Assembly: GCA_029204225.1 (NCBI GenBank)
Contig: CM055100.1
Coordinates: 58,078,236 to 58,142,235, forward strand
DNA from: Diphasiastrum complanatum
Taxonomy: Eukaryota; Streptophyta; Lycopodiopsida; Lycopodiales; Lycopodiaceae
Reading direction: 5' to 3'
Length of the DNA stretch: 64,000 bases
In this document: piece by piece, positions 11,531 through 23,047 of the stretch
How positions within the stretch are numbered: the first letter of the stretch is position 1
Layout of the letters: the number at the start of each line of letters is the position of its first letter
Program-made: the position numbers and the translations under genes
Notes under the pieces: generated by a model
What the model saw: only the letters and a program-made list of their open reading frames with translations
The model's database searches: none
Told to the model about the DNA's origin: nothing

Positions 11531-14500
11531 AATTCCATCTTGTTGTTGTATCTTTTTCTTCGCTTCATTGTGCTGAAAATTCAACAATCCTTGATGTCCT
11601 TATTGGTTCTCTTTAGTATCTGCAAAATAGCTTGGTCTTGGATTTCTATTGTTGTTAATCATGCTGTTGATGTTGGCTTGAATTGGTTTGCTCAATATTC
11701 ATCTTCTTGTCCTTTGATTTTTTTCTTCTTGTTGGATTGTTGTTTATTTGAATATAAGGCAACTCCCTTATTATTTGAAGAAGATAAAGTCTTTCTTCTT
11801 ACTCTTTCTTGTAGCAAACTTGTTGTCAACTTCTGGAGTGATAACTAAGGAGTATTGCTCAAAAGCAACACCAAATTTTCTTAAGAGAGAGGAAGACTAG
11901 ATCCAGACATATATTTCATCTTAGTTTTTGAAGCCACAGTATATAGTGCTGAATCTTGCAAGATGTGATCAGGTGAGGGAGTATATATGAGTTGGAGCAT
12001 TACTGTTTAGTCAAGCGCAAATTAGTTTTCTCATCAGTGTATCGATCATTTTATTATATAAGAATCAGTGTTCTCGCCAATAAATTGTTCTAATTAGTCG
12101 TGAAAATGTGTTTATTGCTGCCATGTGATGATCCAACCATGGTGGGTGTGTGGTGGCTACAAAAATCCGGGCCATCCGCCGTTGCTCTTCCCGATTGCTC
12201 TTTTTTTAATCTATGAGCAAAAATTGACAAAAATCGTGACAAAATGACGTTAATTTCTTGATTAATTGATGGCAATTTTATTTGTTGCTCTCATTGTTGT
12301 GATTTATTTTCGTGGAGTTAGTGTCTTGCAATTGGGTGATCATGAGCGTCTTGTGCACATTGGTATGAAACTTTAAATATGTCTTTTAGAATATCATCTA
12401 TAGGTATTTGAATGCTCTTAATTAATTTATTAAATCGATTTGTGACTTCTTCACAAACACTTCGTAACTATAAAAACCATGTGGCATCATCCTATTAGTT
12501 TACGAACAACCAAGAACACATGGCAACCTGCTATTAGCTTTGGAACAGTCATTTACACTTGTCAAGCAATCAATGGCTCTCATTTTGCAAACAGTTACCA
12601 AGCATCTCTTTGTGCACGAGACTCTTAGTACTATACATTGACAACCACACTCCCTTGTGTGGCATTCATTCTATTCTTGTTTGCAAGAGAGGAAGAACAA
12701 AGGCTAATTTGTCTTCTTGTAATGAGACTATTTTAGAACTATAATCTCTGATAAAATGTATCATTTTGAATGCTATAAATAAACTAAAAAAGAATGTCCA
12801 CCTTTTGTTATTATTCATTTAGTACACCTTATTCTTCATGTGAATGTGTCACTATGATTCTCGAGAGTACATGGATCTACTTAGTGGAAGTCTTATTGAT
12901 AGTAGATATTTGGTGTCTCCTTGAAAGTACTTAAAGGACATATACACGTGTACAACTCTGAAATGATAGACAATTGTTGAGAATAGTCTAGGGCATTTTC
13001 CTTGTCTGATTATCAAATTTGAAGATTAATTAGTTGCTGGAAAGACATAAGTTCTGGAGGAAATCATAAATGGATTTCTTATGTTACATTACTGATGTGA
13101 TGTTCTACATTTTTCCAACAAGATGCGAATACGTGAAATAATGAGAATTACTCTCGAGCAGTAGTCTGCTAAAACCACTACTCTTCTGGATAAGTCTGAT
13201 CAGTCTATATATTTTTCTCCTAGTGTTTGGTTCTTTTTGTTTCTATCTTTGATGGTACTGGTTGCCTTTATGTGAATGTATGTTGACAACCAGTTATTTC
13301 CATCAACATTCCAATATTCCACCGTACATTGTTATATCTCTATTTCCACTATAATGACATATTTCTTTTTCTTTGTGCTATTTTTGGAAAACAATATCTT
13401 CTATACTACATTGATTGTTGAATTATGTGATAAATATGCCGTGACAATAGATTACTGAACTACCTAGATCTTCTTGATCCAAGATAGATTACTAAGCTAT
13501 CTAGATTCTCTTGATCGAAGATAGATTATTAGAAGAATGCTAGAAAGAGAAAATCTTAAGAGGTTATTTGGGATAAACTATGAGCGGTACGGTTGTCTCT
13601 AACCCTAACGTGTATTGTCCAATCATCAAAATTGTGGGTTGGGCATTAGTGGAATACTATTGTGGGTATTGTGAGGACAAGTGATTTAGCCATAGAGGTC
13701 GACAACGAAGGGTTTAGAGTCAAGGTGTAGATATACATTAAGGTGAATACAACCTGGATTCTACTAATAACTCATTCCATCCAACTACAAAGTGCTATTA
13801 AGACTAGTCATGGCCCAGGACTAGTATGACATTATTAGGTTTATGTGAACTGCCTTTTACTTGGAGATTTTTGTCAACTGAAGAGGAACGACGTGACTCG
13901 GCATTATTTTTACACACGTGACTTCCACAAACAACTCATAGGTGGTGATAAGCTGATTAGAGTGACATAAAGTAGACGACAACTCCTTAGAAGTATATGA
14001 ACTTAATAAAAATCTGGTGTGGAGAAGATTAGAAGTTATTTATACTCAATACATGGAATTGCAACTGGAAATTCCAGATCCTTTGCCAAATTACGCTCAC
14101 AAGGATTAAAAGAAAATCATGGAAGATACAGGTAGAAATCCGAGAATCACATATAATGAAAAACTTGCTTTTGAACTCAAAAAGATAACTAGATATCAAT
14201 AGATCTGTAGTAGAACATCAGCGTTAGAATGTGAGCATAGCATAATACATATATGATCTCTTCTGTGACTAGATTCATCTCTTGTAGGCTATATCCCTGA
14301 AGGCGTGGACACCCTTCATTAGCTATAGAAGTATAGTTTGGTTGGTGAAACATAACTGGGATCACATATTCAGGATCACATATAAGAAATGTCCAACCAT
14401 CCTCGTAACAACACGACACCATAGATTAGTGGTGTTGTATTCATGTTATGCTGTTCTCTTTTCAGATTCGATCCCTTGTCAAGAAAACGCATAACAGCAC

Positions 14501-15200
14501 CACTATGCAGAAGTGGCAGGGTGAACTCCTGCTTTATGGTATCACTAGAGGATGGGCAATTTCATAGTTGCCAGGTAAGTTAAGAAGCATTGGACAGATG
14601 CCAAAAAGAAGACCGACCTTACAGAACAACAAGCTGATATTTCAGGATAGAATCAGTCTTCACTATAAATGTACCTAACAAGCTTTGCATTTGAATTGCA
14701 GTATGCAAAGTAAGGCATAGAACATGATCACATGTTTACAACTGATACAAGGTGGCATAATAAGTTTGGAGGAAGTCAAAAGTAAAAAACAAAATTAAAA
14801 GGACTTGAATTAAGCAGAAAATTATGGTCAATGATGGCTTAAGAACTTGCAGGAATGGTACCACATTTGCATCTAAACTGTCACCACAACAGAGAAGCTG
14901 CTCCGAAGGAACAAAATCTGCATGCAAGTTGCTGCTCTGCCTCTACCTACTGTCATTCCATCTCAAAACATATCCTAAGCCTGATTTACATATAAACAAC
15001 TAGCCTAAATTTGGAGGATTTTGACACTTTCCCAATCTTTTTAATTTCATGCAAGGTTTTGAGTTTTTGTTCTATTTTAAGAAAGAAGTTGAACCTCGTT
15101 TAAGTTTTCAGAAGTACCATTTGATCCTATTCTTTAGAAGCCAGAAAAGTTTGAGAGATTAGCATTAGGTGCCTTATAGCAAATCTATGGAAAACGTGTA
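11531..15200. other. No gene confidently recognised
   Basis: About 3.7 kb of mostly AT-rich DNA. A direct repeat of about 38 bp ('ctagat.ttcttgatc.aagatagatta') occupies 13,456-13,530. One short stretch, 14,466-14,574 (+), is framed by a pyrimidine-rich 'cttttcag' acceptor and a perfect 'gtaagt' donor, with one open frame across it (36 codons, 1 nt leading). Its product is not recognised. Minus-strand open frames at 14,189-14,422 and 14,736-14,927 have no visible motif. Confidence 0.35.
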
Positions 15201-15763
15201 TCATCCTGGGTATGGTTCATATAATTTAAGATTTGCTTCCAAAAAAATTATATCTGCTCTGTTCAAATCTTTTGTGAAATTTTCAAATCTGAATTCAAAT
15301 ATACTCGTAGTGGTAAAATCCTAATCCCTAGCCAGCTAGGACCAATATTGCACTGCACATATACTTCAATGTTCAGTCGCACATTGCAAATATCATCTCT
15401 ACCAGTAAAGTGCATAAACAGCACACGTTTCAAAAAAAATGGGAACTTGATGCATTTCTGCAAACTACAAAGCAGTATGGATCCTTTATGTTGCTATGGA
15501 TAGACTGCAAGTTGGCAAGATCATAAATCCTCCAAGACAACAGAGACAGTTGGCAAGTAGATAAGCTCGCCCACACCTCCAATCCCTAACTTTATTTTTC
15601 CAAAAATGATCATAACTCAACACCAAAGGAAAACAGTATGATTTCACTGCACCCTGAACAACAGAACTTGAAAATAACAATTTTATAAACCTGAGCAAAA
15701 CTAGCATAAAACTGGCACTAGCTATGACTCTTGCTGTTTACCACCGGCATTCTTTTAGAAAGG
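15201..15763 (-). other. Probable 3' flank/UTR of the mitochondrial ferredoxin gene
   Basis: Non-coding sequence immediately downstream of the ferredoxin stop codon at 15,764-15,766 on the minus strand. No transposon motif is visible. The cleavage site cannot be fixed from sequence alone. Confidence 0.35.
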
Positions 15764-16705
15764 CTAGTGAGGCTTGGGAACATGGCCATCCACTGCAAAA
15801 TTTCTGGTGGCGGCAGGGAGAGCCAACCGTATTCCGTCAAGTTCAGGTTTGGCAATAACCTGGCATCCAAGCCTAGACCTGCAGCAAAGAATTTGCAAAC
15901 ATCAGCATTTCAGTGCAAATACTGCAATGAACGTGGATGTGCGGCATGGACTCTTTATAGCCAATCTCACGTTTCTGTTAGACCAAAAGCAAGATCTAGC
16001 ATGTCATTCTCCTCGTCGATTGGCTCGGGCAACTTCTCATAATAATCATCGTCCTGTTTGCACAAGAGTACAGAAATGAAGAATTTAAAATAAGCCATTA
16101 TATTTCTCTAGAACTTTCATGCATCCAAGCATATACGTTAAGTGTATAATGAGGGAGCTTTGACAATGTAGGTGCATGCACAATGACTCAGCTTCAATAG
16201 AAGAACAAGGTATTGATTACAAATCACAACAGCAAAAAGCCTATATAAGGTACTATAAAAAGATGAGATTTAAAGCACCAGTTCATTGGTAAGAAGTCTG
16301 AAGCACTACCATCACAATAACATGACAGGTGGAACAAGCCAGTGAACCTTCACATGCACCTGGAAGATTAGATATGTCAGTCAACCCTCACATTTTTTAA
16401 ACTGTAAACCTTAAATTCCTGAACCAACCTTTATATTCTCGAGCACCGATAATAATAGCTATCTGGCAATGATATGTCAAACATGTTAGGATTCGGGATG
16501 AGAATTTAGAAATCAACAAATGAACAGCTATACATCGAGGCTACATGTTGGAACCAATCAGCCTCGTAATCATAAATTATGTGAAATTAAAAGTGCACCT
16601 TCAAGCTCTACATCGTTTTTGTGAGCCGCCTCCAACATTGACATGCCAATTGGAACTTTTATAATCTTTTCATCGCCATCTTTATCTACAAAAGTAACTG
16701 TGATC
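15764..16705 (-). CDS. MFDX: Mitochondrial adrenodoxin-type [2Fe-2S] ferredoxin, 3' four exons
   Basis: Four exons with GT-AG borders and matching phases read (minus strand) 16,705-16,599, 16,359-16,310, 16,053-15,971 and 15,878-15,764. They give about 117 residues to a TAG stop. Exon 1 here carries [18 protein letters not shown] and MLEAAHKND. Exon 2 carries [16 protein letters not shown], with three cluster cysteines (C-x5-C-x2-C). Exon 3 carries [15 protein letters not shown], and exon 4 carries RLGCQ, the fourth cysteine, then [12 protein letters not shown]. This is the complete ferredoxin fold of plant mitochondrial MFDX. The family passes electrons from ferredoxin reductase in the matrix for Fe-S cluster assembly and biotin synthesis. 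All four ligands are intact and no stop interrupts the frame. The mitochondrial presequence exon(s) are not found next to it. The first exon seen starts one base into a codon, so an upstream exon must end with two bases of it. A Ty3 fragment lies about 165 bp upstream. Confidence 0.93.
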
Positions 16706-16867
16706 CTGGTGATCATCAAAGCATTGATGTAAGAGAACTATACAAGATAAGAAATGATAGATAGGAAAACACAAGCATGTGATCCTAAACAACAAAGACA
16801 ATGATACACTTCATAACAGATATGCACTCACTTTCCTGTACTAACCTAAACAGAAGGCGAATTGAAA

Positions 16868-18062
16868 TTGTTGTTGGTCATCAACACCATTAGATAGAGT
16901 TGCTTCCTGGAAGCCAACCTGTATTTCTTTTTCCATACAGGGTTAGCATCAAGGAAGAGGATGAAATTTCTAGGCAGTTACAAGAACTTCTTAGGATGGG
17001 CCATATTCGGCCTAGTAAGTCCCCTTGGGGAGCACCAATCCTTTTGGTTAGTAAAAAGGATGGCGGCACACACGTTTGTGTGGTGAATTTAAAGGTAAAT
17101 GATTTAACCATCAAGAACAGATACCCCTTACCTAGGATGGATGATCTAATGGATCGTCTGAATGGAGCCAAGTATTTCTCCAAGATTGACCTTAGATCAG
17201 AATACCATCAGATAAGAATTAGGAACGAGGATGTTCCTAAGACTGGATTTTGATCTAGGAAAGTTTGTGGCAGTGTATTTGGACAACATATTAATCTACA
17301 GTCAGACCCTTGGGGAGCATGAAGAGCATCTTCGTATTGTCTTGGATCTTCTAAGACAAGAAAAGCTCTATGCTGAGTCAAAATGTGAGTTCTTCCAAAC
17401 TAAACTCAAATACCTGGGCCATGTCATATCTGATAAAGGTCTTGAAATCGATTATGACAAAGTTCATAAGGTACGAGAATGGCCACGACCTCAGACAACT
17501 TGTGATGTGAAATCCTTTTTGGGCCTCACAAGATTTTTTCACAGGTTCATTACGGAATATGCCTTAATAGCATTGCCCCTAACGAACGTTCTTAAGGGGG
17601 TGAAGAAAAAATGTAGCCGCAAAAAAAGTCCATTGATAACATGGACTAATGAAATAAATGAGAATTTTGAGACTCTCAAGCACTGTGTTTCTACGGCTCC
17701 AATTTTACACATTGTCGATCCTAATCGACCCTTCGTGGTGGATACAGATGCTAGCGACTTTCTTGTAGGAGCGGTCCTTTATCAGAATGGTAGACTAGTT
17801 GCTTTTGAAAGCAAGAAGCTGGATCCTGCTCAGACGAGGTATTCTACCTATGGAAGGAGCTTTTTGTAGTCATTCACGCGTTAAAAATCTTGACGCATTA
17901 TCTCTATGGTGCCAGATTTACGGTGATAACTGATCACCAATCCCTTAAATACATTTGTGATGCCAAGGACCTTCGTGGCCGTAAGGCTAGATGGTCGGAA
18001 CTCATTCAGGAGTTCGTGTTCGACATTAGATATCGTAAAGATACGTGGAGATTTTTTTGTTG
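16868..18062 (+). pseudogene. Ty3/gypsy fragment: RT (internally deleted) and RNase H
   Basis: The frame opens with the pre-[17 protein letters not shown] and [16 protein letters not shown], then [13 protein letters not shown] and [16 protein letters not shown]. Just after 'DVPKTGF' (about 17,250) the fingers/palm segment ending in the NAP motif is missing. The sequence resumes at VAVYLDNILIYS (the YxDD box, here YLDN) at about 17,268. RNase H follows: VVDTDASDFLVGAVLYQNG (about 17,735-17,790), FESKKLDPAQ, then TDHQSLKYI (about 17,930). A frameshift lies near 17,865. The right edge is at about 18,060 and no integrase follows. The copy is truncated at both ends and dead. It is related to the element at 27.8 kb. 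Confidence 0.92.
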
Positions 18063-19677
18063 TACCAGGGTGCTTACCTTCATGCTTTTACAGCTCCAAG
18101 AATGGTTTCCATTAGCAAGTATTCTTCGATTTGGCACCTGCAAACCCTAGTTGAGAAGCAAATAACCTTCAAGGCCTTTTCCCAACTGAAAAGGTCTAGG
18201 GGAGATGGAAATGGGTGTGCTAGAATGAATGGAATCCTCACCCTGATCTCAATAATCTTCCATATCATTTTCAAAACTATCATCACAATATGACTGATTG
18301 CCATCTTCCTATTCATAATCCCAATTCATTTGAATCGATTATGAAGAACTAAGTTCATAACCTGTGGATTGTAGACCTGAAATGAATTTTGATATAATAT
18401 GAAAATCAAATTTAACAAGGTTCAGTGTTACTGGGAACGGTGACAGTGGACTGGGATCGGTGACAATGGACGTAGGTTTTCAGTTAGAGCAAATACAAAG
18501 AACTCTTGAAAAGGTCAAATTTTGGTATAAAAGAGACTTCTACAATATCAAGCTTATAATTTTGCTTTTTACCGCACTGAAATCCGAGCTCAAATGGATA
18601 AATAGGATATAAAATATAAATGTAACAGCTTAGAAAAAGGGAGGGTAAGATTTTATAAACTGAATAATGATTACGAAGGTACATTGTGATGTCAAGCTCG
18701 ACGATCTGATCACTTTTGCTTTTGACTATACTGAAGTCCGATTTCAAACGAAAAAGATATGGAGGTAGACTTGATAGGAAATGACAAATGAATGAACTTG
18801 GGAAAAGGGGTCTTAAAAAAAATTTACAAATTGTATTTGATACATTTTGAGATCCACGAAATTTTTGCTCGTGAAAGAAAAGTGTAATAAGAGAAAATGA
18901 AATTTCACGACACATTTTTTTTTGGTTGGCAACTCCAATGAATCGTGTGCTCGTAAAACGCAAAAGATCGTAGAAAATCTTTCGTTTTCATTTCTTAAAA
19001 AAAGTATACAAAATCAAAAAGAGATAGGTTTTTTCTTAAACACAAGCATCGGGGTGGACGCAGGCACGAAAAGAGCGTGCTAGAGAATATTCCTGAGAGC
19101 AAATTCCTGGCACGGACAGGGGCGAACAGGAGAGGGAGAGAGAGAGAGAGAGATGCAATGGGGGGGGAAGGGAGGGCCTGCGTGGGAAGGGGCAGGCACT
19201 GGACAGTTAGATGGCCACAAACGTGGGAAGGGCGCAAGCGGGTACACGAGGGGGAAAAAGGGATAATGAGAGAGCGGTGCAATCGCACGAAGAGAGAAGG
19301 GGAAAGGGCCCTACCTTTGAATGTGGCTACCTTTCTTCAAGTAAAGCATATGCTAAAAGTGGTCTTAAAGTACAAACTGAAAAAAACGCAACATTCATAT
19401 GTTGGAAGAAGAAAGTAACAAAATAACAAGGGAAATATCTAAAGCTACATAGTCGCAGCAAGATCCCTAGGCTGCTCCTCTAGAAAAGGTGTGAGGAAAT
19501 ACAACAATGGTCTAGCATTATCAGTATGGAGTCCCATACATCAATAGGATGACCATCAAATGGAACAAAGTACTATACCTAGGCATAACATCAGATGTGT
19601 AACATGCTATAGCCATACTTGAAGAATAACAACAGGAAGAGAAAGAAACGTCTTGCAAATTGCTATTTAAGTCTAGA
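18063..19677. other. No gene recognised between the Ty3 fragment and the LINE
   Basis: A (GA)n tract lies at about 19,131-19,153. The minus-strand frame over 18,995-19,288 is rich in Arg, Ser and Leu and looks like a targeting peptide. However, it has no ATG and partly reads a microsatellite, so it was not called as the missing ferredoxin presequence. Homology to known repeats is not apparent by eye. Confidence 0.35.
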
Positions 19678-19680
19678 GAA

Positions 19681-19711
<31 letters not shown>

Positions 19712-19735
19712 AAGAAAGAAAGAAAGAAAGAAAGA
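19678..19735. repeat. Simple repeat tail (GA)n/(GAAA)n at LINE 3' end
   Basis: Read on the minus strand, this is a (CTTT)n then (CT)n tract directly following the 3' end of the LINE copy at 19,736-22,665. It is the expected position for the short tandem tail that a LINE's reverse transcriptase adds or copies. Confidence 0.7.
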
Positions 19736-22665
19736 TCTTTATTAATGTCCATGAAATACCCTAAGGTATATAGGACTGAAAAAAAAGGTACATGTCAAGT
19801 ATGCACGGTGGGAGCATGAAAGCTCTACCACCTAAAAAAACAAAGAAACAAGACTACGGGTAAACAGGAAATAATGATGATAGACAAGGAGAGCCTATCA
19901 TCATACAAATGTCTCTCCGCCTATGAAATAGTGATGCAAAGTATGTTGAGACACTGTCTCTGAACGAACTGTGTCTCTCTGTCTTCGAGTGGATGGTCGG
20001 TGGCGTCTCTGCTGTCGTGAAGCTGTAGACCGTGGCCTGTGGGCTGGCTGTCCCTCACACTGTCTCTGCCGTCTATGCATGGAGGCGTCCGGGATCTTAG
20101 CCTCCCCATCAGAATCAGTACTCTCCTGCCTCTGCCTCCGACATGATAAACACTCCTGTATGCTCAGCTATATCAAGGGGGAGGTGTCAGCGTCTAGTCT
20201 CGCCATATGCAGGTCCACCATCTCTCGGATCATCAGCGCAACACATCTGGGGTCCTCATACGATATCAAGGTAGAGAGTGTGAGTGGATGATCCTGAAAC
20301 AAGCAGTAGTATCTCCCTTGAATCTCATAGTAGGCTGGGCATCTGAAGAGAAAATGAAACTCATCCTCTACGTCGTGTGTATCACACATACTACAAATCC
20401 GAGCATCTCTCGGGATGCCACTGCATCTGCCAGTCTCAATGGCTAGCTGGTGAGAGGAAACCCGAAACTGACCCATCACTATCCGCAGTCTGTGTGAGAT
20501 ACTTACTATCCACTAGATATCCGGGAACAGTAGGATACCCAACATGATCCCGAGATAGAAAATGTGTCCGATAAAACTCCATCTTCACCCCAGATGAAAC
20601 CTGCCAAGTGCTCTGAAGATATGCTCTATACAGGTGTCCTCGAATAAACTAATGCGTACCCGCCGGTTGATCCCTAATGTGAATACTCCATGTGGAGAGG
20701 AGACGACAGGCCTGGGAATACCACGAAAAGGAGTGTCCCACAGAATGTAGGTGCTGGGATGATGCCAAAGCCGCTGCAGCATAGTGTGTGTCTCTACCCC
20801 GAAGATCCTCCAGGCGCTGTATGAATGTGACAATATGGAACAATGCCTCTAGCTGAATAGGGGGGACGGCAAACTCTGCCAATATAATATGATGTGGTGT
20901 AGAGGACTTAGCCCGTATCATCTGCGATAGCATATGAATCTGAAGTCGTGAAATGCGTGCCCACTCGGTAGCCGTCAGGCCAGTACTCCATGTCTCTGAT
21001 GTGTATAGAGATGAGGGAACTACCATAGTGTCAAAGAGTCGGCACTTACTAGTCGCATCTCTAATGTGTGAGCTGAAACATAGTCTCTCCAAATCTACCA
21101 ATGATGCATAGCCCTTCCGTAACCGGGAAAATGCCGCCTGTCGCATGCTGAAAGTGGGACCAGAGAATACCACGCCCAGGTATGTGTAAGAGTCAACTAA
21201 CTCAAGTGGATGTTCCTCCCATAGAAGCTCCTGTCGCATCATGAAGGATCTGGAGGTGTTAAACACCATAACTTTAGTTTTGGCCACATTCATTGACAAT
21301 CCCCACTGAATACAAAAGGAGTGAAGCGCATCCAGATGCCGTTGCAGGCCTTCCTTCGTCTTCGAAAGCAAAACCACATCATCAGCATATAATAAGATAG
21401 CGATAAAGAGGTCACCCAATGTGCACCCTCACCTCCCTCTGCCCGTATAACCTGCTCAAGCTCATCTATATATAAACCAAAGAGTGTAGGTGAGAGAGGA
21501 CATCCCTGCTTAACCCCAATGGTGCTCTCTATCTCTGGTGATACAACTCCTGATACTCGAATCCGGCCAATAACTCGTCTGTACAATGCCACAACTGCCT
21601 GTATGATATCCTCCTAGAAGCCACGATCCTGAAGCCTCTGTATCAGTAAATGTCTAGGCACCGAGTCAAAGGCTTTGTGAAAATCCACAAAGCAGCAGTA
21701 AGCCTTAGCCTCCTCAATGATGGCTCTCAGGGTGAATATATGATCGGATGTAATATATCCTGGTCTGAAACCAGCTTGGCCAATGGCATGCAGTGCTCTA
21801 GTATCCATCTCTGTACTGATCTCTGACTGAAGAATAGAACCATAAACCTTGGCAAAGAGGTGGCTGATCATGATGGTACGATAGTTGTCGGCTTTCATGG
21901 GATCACCGCCTTTATGGATAGGATAAATAAGGTTTGTGGACCAAGGGGAGGGGAAACCAGATGTAATAGCGCGGTTAAATAGGAAAGAGAGAAAGGGTGA
22001 GAGGATGTCAGTGGCCTGCTTCAAAAGTTCAGCCTCTAGCTCATCAATGTCTTTGGCCTTATGTAGGTTTAATCGGTTGATGGCCTCTTCTACTATGTCC
22101 GGGGAGAATATTTTAGAAGTACATGTGTATTGGTGTGTGGGAAGTGGAGGAGTATCGGGTACAGGTGTACAACGATGTGGCATAGGTCACCCATGTGCTA
22201 AGATCTGTGATCCGGGGTGGAGGTGCTCATGAAAGGAATTTTTGCCAAAAAGAGCGCGACGAGGAGCTAAAGAGAAGGTCCATCATCTTCTTCCCCTGGC
22301 AAATTTCGTATGCAATTTTCTTTCTGCGGGTACACGAGATAAGTCCTTTGCAAGATGAGGGAGGTGGCAACGTGCATAAATCAAGTTCAGATGAAGTTGG
22401 TTACGTTCGTGGTCATACCGGGAGTTATGCGGTCTACTATGTCGTAGGTGCTTGGGCCATGGGGATGGAAAGGCAAGGGATGCAGCGGTATGCATGGTCC
22501 GGACAAGAAAAAGAGACTGGTCCGCCAAAGTAGCTGCATAGGGGTGAGTCAAGAGATCAGATAAGGTTTCCCTGTACATAGGGGTTTTTTGAGGGTTATA
22601 GCGGTAGACGGTCTTTTCACTAGGGGTGAATGTACTAGCACAGGGGGTGTGAAGAAGGCCAATAG
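19736..22665 (-). pseudogene. LINE copy A: linker, reverse transcriptase and 3' UTR (5'-truncated)
   Basis: On the minus strand, a linker (about 22,660-22,190) leads to the RT. FSPDIVEEAINRLN and the PIHKGGDP...NYRTI block lie at about 22,100-21,880. GQAGFRPGY is near 21,770, VDFHKAFDSVPRHLL near 21,680, QGCPLSPTLFGLYIDEL near 21,500 and the catalytic YADDVVLLS near 21,385. A long thumb/connection region follows to about 20,585. The C-terminal cysteine segment CSMCDTHDVEDEFHFLFRCP is at about 20,395-20,330, and the frame ends at 20,168. Frameshifts occur near 21,600, 21,410 and 20,500. The apurinic endonuclease and ORF1 are missing, so this is a 5'-truncated copy. A 3' UTR of about 430 bp, a small hairpin (19,756-19,769) and a simple repeat tail close it. 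Confidence 0.9.
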
Positions 22666-22709
22666 AGAAAGAGAATTAGAATTAGAATTATTATTATTAA
22701 CGTCTTTTG

Positions 22710-22723
22710 GTGCCCAGGGGCAC
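22710..22723 (-). other. LINE copy B 3'-terminal hairpin
   Basis: GTGCCC-AG-GGGCAC forms a perfect 6-bp stem about 10 bp before the simple repeat tail. Equivalent hairpins with different stem sequence sit at the same place in copy A (19,756-19,769) and in the fragment at 51,279-51,294. The position suits a structure recognised by the LINE reverse transcriptase. Confidence 0.6.
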
Positions 22724-23047
22724 ATAAGACAAAAGAGAGTACAAAATGTGAGAAGCATTGTCCGCATAAGGACTTATTTACCAATGAAAAGACAGTAAAA
22801 CTAAAACTAAAATATCGATCTCTCTGTCTCTAAGAGAAAAAGTATCCAAGCTTGACCACCAGCTGGTGAGGGTACAAAGCAAGAGCTTAACCACCTGCTC
22901 CGCGGAGGAAACTAGCTACGAGCAAGCCGAAAGTAATGAGTGATGGTAGTAGTGGGTCGTGATGTAGGCTGGTGGGAGGCGTATGAAGATCTAGTAGCAC
23001 TGGATCGAGCCGAAACTCTCTGTGTCTTCGATCTTCGGACGGGGACG

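Noticed and set aside
18995-19288. Ferredoxin presequence exon
   Set aside because: Arg/Ser/Leu-rich but without ATG, partly low-complexity, and no donor of the required phase was found.
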